Source: an uncultured Eubacteriales bacterium (lineage in GTDB: Bacteria > Bacillota > Clostridia > Christensenellales > Borkfalkiaceae). Taken from it: a stretch of 11,691 nucleotides of DNA. Positions 5,587-11,691 of this stretch are shown piece by piece; positions within the stretch are counted from its first letter, which is position 1, and every line of letters begins with the position of its first letter. The position numbers and the translations under genes were made by a program. The DNA lies in NCBI GenBank assembly GCA_905210545.1, contig CAJLXC010000042.1:1-11691 (forward strand), read 5' to 3'. The notes below the pieces were generated by a model. That model was not told the origin of the DNA, did not search any database, and was given only the letters and a program-made list of their open reading frames with translations.

Positions 5587-6507
5587 TTACCTTCTTTTCT
5601 TTCTTAAAACGTTGATAAGAACGTAAATTCCTATAAGCAATACGATAGAACCGATAAGCACCGCATAAGACGCGCCTTCGGACACTTCCTTCCCGAAAAA
5701 TCTGAGCGTGGAGTCTACGCTCTCTTTGATGCCGATATGTTCCGCAGAACCGTTGATGACTTCATCGGGAAAGCCTTGCGCCGCCATTTCTCTGAATACG
5801 CCGTTTAAAGCGTGCGTTTTTATCAGCGAAGTGCCATAAGTGCCGGGCATAAACCCGAGAAAGTTCCTTAATCCTTCCCCGAACTGCGAAATAGGCATAT
5901 ACGCGCCGCATATAAAGCCGTATCCCGCCGAAACGACCGTTCCCACCGCGGACATTTGCCCTTGAGAAGTTAAAAACGAATTGACGATAGAAGATAGCGC
6001 CGTGCCGAACAGAGCGAGAAGCATCACGTCCGAAATAACGAGGCACACGTCCGCAAAGCTCATATACCAACCGATCCCCGCAAGATAAACGAATCCCGCC
6101 GCGCAGGCGATAAAGCATACGATAAGCGTGTTGAGATAAGTTCCCGCAAAATACGAAAGCGAAAGAACACTCTTTTTTACGGGCGTTACGAGCAGATCTT
6201 TTCTGACGCCCGTATATTTATCCTGCACCATAACGAGATTAGAACAAAACGCAACCGTCACGCAACACACCGCGAGAAGCGACGACAAAAGCATCGCCCC
6301 GACCATTCCGTCTATCAGACCGGAAAGATTTTCTACGTGAAAATCCTGCGGGATCGCGCCGGAAAAAGAATCCCTGTACACTTTGGCAAGAAAAGTCGCG
6401 TACAGCACGAGCAGAATAAGCGGAGTTATCAGCGAAGAAAAGAACATTCCTTTATCTTTAAAATACAATTTTATATTGCGCCTTGTCAGCGCGAAAAACG
6501 TCTGCAT
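5587..6507 (-). CDS. ABC-2 type transporter permease
   Basis: This is the membrane half of an exporter that works with the ATPase encoded just upstream. The 306 residues give about six hydrophobic segments (roughly 22-42, 66-92, 114-142, 152-178, 186-206, 281-301), the ABC-2 layout. The N-terminal FALTRRNIKLYFKDKGMFF amphipathic stretch contacts the ATPase in related transporters. The segment GAYMPISQFGEGLRNFLGFMPGTYGTSLIK (201-230) is the conserved ABC-2 loop and last helices region. A larger loop (~228-278) lies before the last helix. The ATG is one base after the ATPase stop (TGATATG), with GGGAGAT inside the ATPase gene as ribosome binding site. DrrB-like drug or lipid efflux is the usual role; the substrate cannot be told from sequence. 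Confidence 0.92.
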   Translation of the reverse strand: MQTFFALTRRNIKLYFKDKGMFFSSLITPLILLVLYATFLAKVYRDSFSGAIPQDFHVENLSGLIDGMVGAMLLSSLLAVCCVTVAFCSNLVMVQDKYTGVRKDLLVTPVKKSVLSLSYFAGTYLNTLIVCFIACAAGFVYLAGIGWYMSFADVCLVISDVMLLALFGTALSSIVNSFLTSQGQMSAVGTVVSAGYGFICGAYMPISQFGEGLRNFLGFMPGTYGTSLIKTHALNGVFREMAAQGFPDEVINGSAEHIGIKESVDSTLRFFGKEVSEGASYAVLIGSIVLLIGIYVLINVLRKKRR

Positions 6508-6508
6508 A

Positions 6509-7420
6509 TCAGTTGTTATCTCCCGAAAGTTTTTTGCCCGTTACCGTTAAAAACACGTCGTCCATTTTGCCTTTGGCTATCTCGAAGTCCGTAAAAAGCT
6601 CCGGGCGTTTTATTATGAGGTCGCGCGCAGCCGAGGTGTCTTTTACGGAAATTCTTACCGCGTCTTTAATCGTTTCATACGGCAAGCCGAGCGCGGCTAT
6701 CTCCTTTTCTTTTGCGTTATACACGGTTATAAAATCGCCCGTATAAGTATTTTTGAGCGTAAGCGGCGTGCCTTCCGCCACGATTTTTCCGCCGTCTAAA
6801 ATAACGACGTAATCCGCTTCGGCGGCTTCTTCCATATAATGCGTGGTAAGAAAGACGGTCATACCGCGCTCTTTACGCAATTTGCCGATTACTTCCCACA
6901 ACGTTTTTCTGGTTTGCGGATCGAGTCCCGTGGTCGGCTCGTCTAAAATTAGAATTTCGGGATCGTTAAGGAGCGCGCGCGCAACGTCTATTCTGCGGCG
7001 TTGACCGCCGGAAAGCCTGCCTACCGTTCTGTTTAACAGATTTTCAAAACCCAGAAGCTCCGCAAGCTCTTTTATTTCATTCATAGCCGCGCTTCCGCAT
7101 ATTCCGTATAACGCCGCGCGGGAAACAAGGTTGTCTTTTACCGTCAGCATAGAATCGAGTACGGAATTCTGAAAAACCACGCCCAGCTCGGAAACTGCTT
7201 TGCCAAGCTCCGCGTCCGTATCGAACCCGTCGATAATAACTTTGCCCTCGTCTTTTTCGAGCGTGCCGCACATAATGGAAATGGTGGTGGATTTACCCGC
7301 GCCGTTTACGCCGAGAAACGCAAACAGTTCGCCTTTCTTTACTTTAAACGACAAATCGTTTACCGCAACGACTTCTTTAAAAGTTTTTTTAAGGTGAGAT
7401 ATTTCTATGATATTTTCCAT
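6509..7420 (-). CDS. ABC transporter ATP-binding protein (DrrA/CcmA type exporter)
   Basis: This cytosolic ATPase powers the permease that follows. All nucleotide-binding motifs are intact: Walker A GVNGAGKST (37-45), Q-loop Q84 in VVFQN, signature LSGGQRRR (136-143), Walker B ILILDEP (156-162), D-loop GLDP (165-168) and switch H194 in TTHYMEEA. A C-terminal accessory domain of ~75 residues (from about 225) follows, as in the DrrA/NodI group of ABC-2 exporters. The length of 303 residues is typical. The start is fixed by AAGGAG five bases upstream, and a promoter lies 30-60 bases upstream. Two-gene exporters of this type usually handle antibiotics, lipids or peptides. No immunity, biosynthesis or sensor gene is next to it. 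Confidence 0.94.
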   Translation of the reverse strand: MENIIEISHLKKTFKEVVAVNDLSFKVKKGELFAFLGVNGAGKSTTISIMCGTLEKDEGKVIIDGFDTDAELGKAVSELGVVFQNSVLDSMLTVKDNLVSRAALYGICGSAAMNEIKELAELLGFENLLNRTVGRLSGGQRRRIDVARALLNDPEILILDEPTTGLDPQTRKTLWEVIGKLRKERGMTVFLTTHYMEEAAEADYVVILDGGKIVAEGTPLTLKNTYTGDFITVYNAKEKEIAALGLPYETIKDAVRISVKDTSAARDLIIKRPELFTDFEIAKGKMDDVFLTVTGKKLSGDNN

Positions 7421-7448
7421 AACTTCTCCTTTTTATCGTTCCTTTTTT

Positions 7449-7477
7449 ATTTTACAGCAAATCGGTTGATTTTGCAA
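7449..7477 (-). promoter_or_regulatory. Promoter of the ABC exporter operon
   Basis: The minus strand has TTGCAA (7472-7477), a 17-base spacer and TAAAAT (7449-7454). The direct repeat AAAATCAAC (complement of 7465-7473 and 7487-7495) flanks the -35 with a 22-base period, and CAACTTCGCGTTG (7481 region) is a short dyad. These could be operator half-sites for an unlinked regulator, but no regulator gene is adjacent. Confidence 0.5.
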
Positions 7478-7531
7478 CAACGCGAAGTTGATTTTATATA
7501 ATTACGGTTAATTTTTATCTTTAAAAACGTT

Positions 7532-7562
7532 TTGCGGCAAAGCGAAAATCGCTTTGCCGCAA
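7532..7562. terminator. Perfect 14-bp hairpin, probable terminator for the flavoprotein transcript
   Basis: TTGCGGCAAAGCGA (7532-7545) and TCGCTTTGCCGCAA (7549-7562) are perfectly complementary around AAA. On the minus strand the stem is followed by AACGTTTTTAAAG, a modest U-tract. This suits termination of the transcript from the gene ending at 7677, insulating the exporter promoter downstream. The plus strand also has T-runs further on (CTTTTAAATATGCTTTTTTT), but nothing is transcribed towards it from that side. Confidence 0.65.
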
Positions 7563-7676
7563 CAACTTTTAAATATGCTTTTTTTAAAGCCGCCGTAAAA
7601 CCGAACGCCGACTATTCTGTTTCGGCACCGCCCTATCGTAGAGCCGAGATACTGTGTTCTGCCGAGCCTTTTTCCG
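7563..7676 (-). other. 3' untranslated stretch of the flavoprotein gene
   Basis: About 115 bases between the stop codon and the hairpin at 7532-7562. There is no second gene and no clear structure. It reads as trailing mRNA. Confidence 0.4.
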
Positions 7677-8216
7677 TCAGACTTTTTCGCCCGCTCTGTA
7701 AGCCTGCTCCGGATAATCCGTGTTATCGACTTCGCCGCGTTCGCTCACGCCGCCGCCGCGAATAACGCCTTTTAAGGTTACGCCGTCAAAGCAGTCTATC
7801 CAGCCTTGAATATCCTTTACGCAACCGTCGAAGGTATAATCCTCGTCTTCGGCAGCGGTCGCGAGAAGGTATACGTCTTTAAACTTATTGTCGAGCGGAA
7901 ACAGCGGATTGAGCCTGTCGAGAAAGGTTTTCAGCTGACCGCATACGGAATAATAATAAACGGGCGTTGCGAACGCGAGAACATCCGCGGTTCTGAATTT
8001 TTCGTAAAGGTCGTTCATACCGTCTTTAAGAACGCATTTTCCGAGATTTTTCTGACAGGACATACACCCTATGCAGAACAGGAGATTCACGTCTCTCACC
8101 GCAACGAATTCCACGGCGTTGCCGGCGTTTTTCGCGCCTTCCGCGAATTTTCTCGCGAGAGTTTCGGAATTTCCGTTCTTTCTCGGAGAAGACGTCACTA
8201 CAACTACTTTTTTCAT
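7677..8216 (-). CDS. Flavodoxin-fold NAD(P)H oxidoreductase with Isf-like cysteine motif
   Basis: This is a 179-residue FMN-binding protein of the NADPH-dependent FMN reductase / iron-sulfur flavoprotein group. The phosphate-binding loop SSPRKNGNSE (9-18) after the first beta strand and the TPVYYYSVCGQLKTFLDR segment (84-101) are its hallmarks. Cysteines C48, C51, C54 and C61 (CIGCMSCQKNLGKC) match the compact CX2CX2CX(5-7)C motif that binds a [4Fe-4S] cluster in archaeal Isf, so it probably moves electrons between ferredoxin-type donors, flavin and an oxidant in the cytosol. Many relatives are only known as 'flavodoxin family protein'. The start has GAGGAGG eight bases upstream. It follows glnN by 57 bases, which hold a hairpin, and may be partly cotranscribed. 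The exact substrate is unknown. Confidence 0.88.
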   Translation of the reverse strand: MKKVVVVTSSPRKNGNSETLARKFAEGAKNAGNAVEFVAVRDVNLLFCIGCMSCQKNLGKCVLKDGMNDLYEKFRTADVLAFATPVYYYSVCGQLKTFLDRLNPLFPLDNKFKDVYLLATAAEDEDYTFDGCVKDIQGWIDCFDGVTLKGVIRGGGVSERGEVDNTDYPEQAYRAGEKV

Positions 8217-8242
8217 ACAAAAATCCTCCTCGTTAAGCTTAC

Positions 8243-8262
8243 GCGGCGAAATGTTTCGCCGC
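8243..8262. other. Intercistronic hairpin between glnN and the flavoprotein gene
   Basis: GCGGCGAAA (8243-8251) and TTTCGCCGC (8254-8262) are complementary; allowing a 3-base bulge the stem extends to 11 pairs including ACGC/GCGT. No U-tract follows on the minus strand (GTAAGCTTAACG), so it is a poor intrinsic terminator. It may lower read-through or protect the 3' end of the glnN message. Confidence 0.45.
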
Positions 8263-8273
8263 CGCGTATCTTA

Positions 8274-10370
8274 TCAATATTTAACGCTGTATAAAATATC
8301 CTCGTAATCGGGAAGAGTGGTAAATCTCTTGCCCGTGATAAGCTCCGCTTCGTCCGCGGAGCGGCGCAACGCTTCCATTGCGGGAATGATTATGTCTTTG
8401 CAATATTCGGCTTTTACAAGACTGCCATCGAGCGAATCGAGCTTTTCCGTATTTAAAGTGAGAAGCTCTAATTGATTTGCGTACTCTTCGGAAAGTTCCG
8501 CTATGCGGCTTAAAAGCTTGTTCTCCAACCCTGCGGGGAACGCGCCCGTTTCCTTTTTAAGCTTCATCTCGTCAAGCAGGAAGGTTTCGTAAGCGATTAT
8601 CGCGGGCGTAATTTCTCTGTTTGCCATATCCACCGCGGTAAGAGCTTCTATATGCACGGTGTTGACGTAGTTTTCGAGCAGAATTTCCGTGCGGGATTTT
8701 ATCTCGCTTGCGGAGAGAACGCGGAGTTTTTCAAACATTTTCACGTTCTTCTCGTCCGAATAATGCGGAAGCGCGTCCACGGTCGCGGGGAAATTGCTAA
8801 GCCCGCGGCGAGCAGCTTCTTTCTTCCATTCCTCCGAATAGCTGTTGCCGGAATATATGATCCGCTCGTGTTTTTTGAACGTATCCTTTATAAGCGAGTC
8901 CATAGCGGAATTAAAGTCGGAAGCCTTTTCCAGTTCGTCTGCGAATTCCGACAAAGCCTCTGCGACTATGGTATTTAATATAAACACGGGACACGAAATG
9001 TTTGCCGAAGAACCTACCATTCTGAACTCGAACTTGTTCCCCGTAAACGCGAAAGGAGAAGTTCTGTTTCTGTCGGTAGTGTCCTTGGGGATATTCGGCA
9101 ACACCGAAACGCCTATTTTCAGCGTTCCGCCCTTTTTGCAGTTATACGTTTCGCCGCTTTCTATGGCGGAAATAACCCCGTCAAGCTCGTCGCCTAAATA
9201 CACGGAAACGATCGCGGGCGGAGCTTCGGTTTTGCCGAGCCTTAAATCGTTGCCGGCGGTCGCGACCGAAATGCGCAACAAGTCCTGATATTCGTCCACG
9301 GCTTTTATCACCGCCGCAAGGAACAACAAAAATCTCGCGTTGTTTTCGGGCGTTTCGCCCGGCTCTAAAAGGTTTTCCCCCGAATCGGTCGCAAGCGACC
9401 AGTTGACGTGTTTGCCGCTGCCGTTCACCGTGGCGAACGGTTTTTCGGAGAGCAGACACACGAGTCCGTGGCGGTTCGCCACGCTCTTTAAAATTTCCAT
9501 CGTGAGCTGATTCTGATCGGAAGCGGTGTTTGCGGAAGTATACACCGAAGCCAGCTCGTGCTGCGCGGGCGCGACCTCGTTATGCTCCGTTTTCGCGTAA
9601 ACGCCGAGCTTCCACAATTCGTCGTCCGCTTCGCGCATAAAGTCCATAACGCGCGCCTTTATCGCACCGTAATAATGATCGTCAAGCTCCTGACCTTTGG
9701 CGGGTCTTGCGCCGAAAAGCGTTCTGCCGCAGTGAATGAGGTCGGGGCGTTTTTCGTAAACGGATTTGTCGATCAAAAAATATTCCTGTTCCGCGCCGAC
9801 CATCGGCGTAACCTTTTTAACGTCGTTGCCGAACAATTTAAGCACGCGCAACGCCTGCGCGTTCAACGCTTCCATAGAACGCAGAAGCGGCGTTTTTTTA
9901 TCGAGAGCTTCACCGCCGTAAGAGCAGAACGCCGTCGGGATATAAAGACATCCGTCCTTTACGAATGCATAAGACGTAGGATCCCACGCGGTGTAGCCGC
10001 GCGCTTCGAACGTTGCGCGAAGTCCGCCCGAGGGGAAACTCGAAGCGTCCGACTCGCCTTTTACGAGCGATTTTTCCGAAAACTTCATAATAACGCCGTC
10101 TTCGCCTTCGGGTTCGATAAAGCTGTTGTGTTTTTCCGCGGTGATGCCCGTCATCGGCTGAAACCAGTGCGTAAAGTGCGTCGCGCCCTTTTCTATCGCC
10201 CACTGCTTCATAGCGGAAGCGACTTCTTTCGCGCTGTCTTTTGATAGCGGCGCTTCGCCGTTCATCGCTTTTCTGACGGCGGCATAAGCCTCTTTGCCGA
10301 GTCTTTCTTTCATCGCCTTGTCGTTAAACACGTTTATGCCGAACATTTCGGGAATATTTTTAACGCTCAT
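8274..10370 (-). CDS. glnN: Type III glutamine synthetase
   Basis: It makes glutamine from glutamate, ammonia and ATP in the cytosol, the entry point of nitrogen assimilation. The 698-residue length and N-terminus (IPEMFGINVFNDKAM, then THFTHWFQPMTG at 64-75) are those of GSIII, not of the ~450-residue GSI. Catalytic-domain motifs: VGAEQEYFLID (191-201), metal and glutamate-binding TEHNEVAPAQHE (261-272), the nucleotide-side NGSGKHVNWSL (316-326), and NRTSPFAFTGNKFEFRMVGS (435-454). The C-terminal ~230 residues are helical, as expected for the family. No key residue appears to be missing. GAAAGGAG sits five bases upstream of the ATG, and a promoter lies just beyond, so the gene is transcribed separately from glycerate kinase. 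No GlnR-like or PII gene is adjacent. GSIII is common in Bacteroidetes, cyanobacteria and gut Clostridia. Confidence 0.97.
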   Translation of the reverse strand: MSVKNIPEMFGINVFNDKAMKERLGKEAYAAVRKAMNGEAPLSKDSAKEVASAMKQWAIEKGATHFTHWFQPMTGITAEKHNSFIEPEGEDGVIMKFSEKSLVKGESDASSFPSGGLRATFEARGYTAWDPTSYAFVKDGCLYIPTAFCSYGGEALDKKTPLLRSMEALNAQALRVLKLFGNDVKKVTPMVGAEQEYFLIDKSVYEKRPDLIHCGRTLFGARPAKGQELDDHYYGAIKARVMDFMREADDELWKLGVYAKTEHNEVAPAQHELASVYTSANTASDQNQLTMEILKSVANRHGLVCLLSEKPFATVNGSGKHVNWSLATDSGENLLEPGETPENNARFLLFLAAVIKAVDEYQDLLRISVATAGNDLRLGKTEAPPAIVSVYLGDELDGVISAIESGETYNCKKGGTLKIGVSVLPNIPKDTTDRNRTSPFAFTGNKFEFRMVGSSANISCPVFILNTIVAEALSEFADELEKASDFNSAMDSLIKDTFKKHERIIYSGNSYSEEWKKEAARRGLSNFPATVDALPHYSDEKNVKMFEKLRVLSASEIKSRTEILLENYVNTVHIEALTAVDMANREITPAIIAYETFLLDEMKLKKETGAFPAGLENKLLSRIAELSEEYANQLELLTLNTEKLDSLDGSLVKAEYCKDIIIPAMEALRRSADEAELITGKRFTTLPDYEDILYSVKY

Positions 10371-10427
10371 AAATCTCCTTTCAATCTTTCTGATTTTTTG
10401 TTTTTTTATTGCTTCACGTCTTTTAAA

Positions 10428-10456
10428 ATGATAACATTATGCGGAAGAAAAGTCAA
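10428..10456 (-). promoter_or_regulatory. Promoter of glnN
   Basis: The minus strand has TTGACT (10451-10456), a 17-base spacer and TATCAT (10428-10433). The -35 abuts the last codon of the glycerate kinase gene. The leader is about 50 bases and A-rich, with no strong structure, and ends in GAAAGGAG. Confidence 0.65.
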
Positions 10457-11581
10457 TTATCGCGAAAGAACTTTTAAAAGTCTTAACACGTCTTCCGCCG
10501 TGCGTGAAAGATTTTCTTCGCTATAACGTCTGCTGACGGAAAAATCCTGCGGAAGTCGGTTTATGGGGAACACCGCCGTAACGCCTGCGGCGTACAGCTC
10601 CGTCATATCTCCGTCCGCACCGCCGACTATCGCTATCACGGGAACGCCTGCTTTTTCGGCGCGTTCCGCAACACCCGCGACTACCTTGCCGCGCAGACTT
10701 TGCCCGTCGATTTTCCCTTCGCCCGTAAATATAAAGTCCGCTCCTTTTATTTTCTCGTCGAATCCGAGCGTGTCGAGAACGGTGCTTATCCCCGATTTCA
10801 GCTCCGCGCCGAGAAAGAATCTTGCGCCCGCGCCCAACGCGCCTGCCGCGCCGCCGCCTTTAAGCTCCGAATAATCCGCGCCGAAATCGCGTTTTATCAC
10901 TTCGCACACGTGCTTTACGCCCGCGTCGAGCAGCTTTACGGCGGCTTCGTCCGCGCCTTTTTGCGGTGCGAAAACGCGAGCCGCGCCGTTCTCACCGAAA
11001 GGAGGATTATCCACGTCGCACATCGCGGTAATAAAAACGCCTTTCGTTTTTACCCCGCCAAGCTCGATTTTTTCTATATTTATAAGCCTTTCTCCCGTCG
11101 GAACGAATGATCTGCCGTCTTTGTCGTAAAACCTTGCACCGAGAGCGCAAGCCGCTCCGCAACCGAAATCGTTTGTGCAAGAGCCGCCAAGACCTATTAT
11201 AATCTTTTTCGCGCCGCTCGATACGGCGTGAGTAATTTGCTCGCCAAGCCCGTACGTAGAAGCTTTAAGCGGATTTTTTCTGTTTTCGACGAGCGGCAAC
11301 CCTACGGTCGCGGCGGTTTCTATCACGGCGGTATCGCCGAAACGCGCGTAATAAGCATTTATCTTTTCTCCGAACGGATCGCTTGCGCGGGTAAACACCT
11401 TTTCGCCGTCGATCGCGGCGAGAAAACAATCTACCGTTCCTTCGCCGCCGTCCGCCACGGGAAGAGATATAATTTCGCTCCCGTGAAAAATCTTTTCTAT
11501 TTTTTCGGAAACAAGTTCGCATATCCGCTGCGACGAAAGCGTGCCTTTAAAAGAATCGGGTATCAGAATAAATTTATGCAT
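10457..11581 (-). CDS. glxK: Glycerate kinase (type 1, GlxK/GarK family)
   Basis: It phosphorylates D-glycerate with ATP, giving 2-phosphoglycerate in most characterised GarK/GlxK enzymes, and feeds glyoxylate, glucarate or serine-derived carbon into glycolysis. The 374-residue length is usual. Motifs in order: DSFKGTLSS (9-17), VADGGEGT (42-49), GLGGSCTNDFGCG (130-142), MCDVDNPPFGENGAA (187-201), the glycine-rich GGGAAGALGAG (242-252), and TGEGKIDGQSLRGK (286-299), followed by a final Rossmann-type part with AIVGGADGD. All look intact. The ATG lies one base after a stop codon of the upstream frame (TGAAATG), and AAAGG inside that upstream frame is the ribosome binding site. It is therefore probably translated together with the gene entering from the right edge. 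No other glycerate pathway gene is in the window. Confidence 0.95.
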   Translation of the reverse strand: MHKFILIPDSFKGTLSSQRICELVSEKIEKIFHGSEIISLPVADGGEGTVDCFLAAIDGEKVFTRASDPFGEKINAYYARFGDTAVIETAATVGLPLVENRKNPLKASTYGLGEQITHAVSSGAKKIIIGLGGSCTNDFGCGAACALGARFYDKDGRSFVPTGERLINIEKIELGGVKTKGVFITAMCDVDNPPFGENGAARVFAPQKGADEAAVKLLDAGVKHVCEVIKRDFGADYSELKGGGAAGALGAGARFFLGAELKSGISTVLDTLGFDEKIKGADFIFTGEGKIDGQSLRGKVVAGVAERAEKAGVPVIAIVGGADGDMTELYAAGVTAVFPINRLPQDFSVSRRYSEENLSRTAEDVLRLLKVLSR

Positions 11582-11582
11582 T

Positions 11583-11691
11583 TCAAGCCTTTACAGTTAC
11601 CGTGCCGTCCGCATTATATACGAGCAGGTCTTCGCCTTTATTAAGCGAATCCTTATACTCGAAACATTTTTTTCATCACCAAAAGACAAGC
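11583..11691 (-). CDS. C-terminal tail of a gene entering from the right edge (partial, possible frame break)
   Basis: The frame ending at the TGA (11583-11585) reads ...FEYKDSLNKGEDLLVYNADGTVTVKA, which looks like a real protein end: charged turn, strand, DGT turn, strand. The stop is one base from the glycerate kinase start, as expected in an operon. Going upstream, this frame meets a TGA at 11673-11675 with no start codon between. A run of seven A residues (minus strand, 11667-11673) lies exactly there. One base fewer would join the frame to ATG AAA AAA, and another shift would let it continue to the window edge. The end is loosely like that of exonuclease VII large subunits (GD-L-V---DG-V-V), but 27 residues are too few to name it. 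Confidence 0.35.

Noticed and set aside
5587..8216. ABC exporter plus flavoprotein as a biosynthetic or resistance cluster
   Set aside because: They are separated by a hairpin and a new promoter, and no biosynthetic, sensor or immunity genes are present.
9558..10244. 228-residue plus-strand frame opposite glnN
   Set aside because: It is Arg/Phe/Val-rich and motif-free, a typical shadow of a G+C-biased gene; glnN is unmistakable on the other strand.
11660..11680. Programmed ribosomal frameshift at the A7 run
   Set aside because: No stimulatory structure or start region can be seen in the short stretch available; an indel or a partial gene is a simpler explanation.

Overview
The window looks like a stretch of a low-to-mid G+C Firmicute chromosome, most likely an uncultured anaerobic Clostridia-type organism. 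The evidence is the three-gene Rrf2 regulator - cysteine desulfurase - NifU-type scaffold cluster, a 698-residue type III glutamine synthetase, strong AAGGAG-type ribosome binding sites, and AT-rich sigma-A-type promoters with 17-bp spacers between mid-G+C genes. The exact genus cannot be read from the sequence.

Layout. (1) Positions 1 to about 870, + strand: the inside of a large secreted or surface protein made of Ig-like beta-sandwich repeats, open at the left edge, with G+C and codon use unlike the rest. (2) Around 865-890 the sequence changes character. From the right, a minus-strand gene with a good promoter, a strong ribosome binding site and the start of a small membrane protein runs into this boundary and stops after 29 codons. 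This is either a chimeric assembly join or a real insertion/rearrangement. (3) 1157-3207, minus: iscU, iscS and an IscR-like Rrf2 regulator, a compact iron-sulfur cluster operon. A promoter and a 12-bp-arm palindrome upstream form a likely autoregulatory operator. (4) 3508-4209 minus and 4283-5215 plus: two divergent genes I cannot name. The first has two Myb/HTH-like repeats and a coiled coil. The second is a cytosolic 310-residue orphan with no ribosome binding site. (5) 5216-5586: a gene-free stretch with two related palindromic repeat units. (6) 5587-7420, minus: an ABC-2 exporter (permease and ATPase) with its own promoter. (7) 7677-8216, minus: a flavodoxin-fold reductase with a compact four-cysteine motif like that of iron-sulfur flavoproteins. 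(8) 8274-10370, minus: type III glutamine synthetase with its own promoter. (9) 10457-11581, minus: glycerate kinase, whose start lies one base after the stop of a gene tail that enters from the right edge.

Functionally this is mostly housekeeping: Fe-S cluster assembly with feedback control, nitrogen assimilation, glycerate phosphorylation, a drug or lipid-type exporter and a redox flavoprotein. I see no convincing new multi-gene system. The parts most worth a second look are the boundary at about 870-890, the two unnamed divergent genes, the palindromic repeats at 5251-5430 and the operator upstream of the Rrf2 gene.
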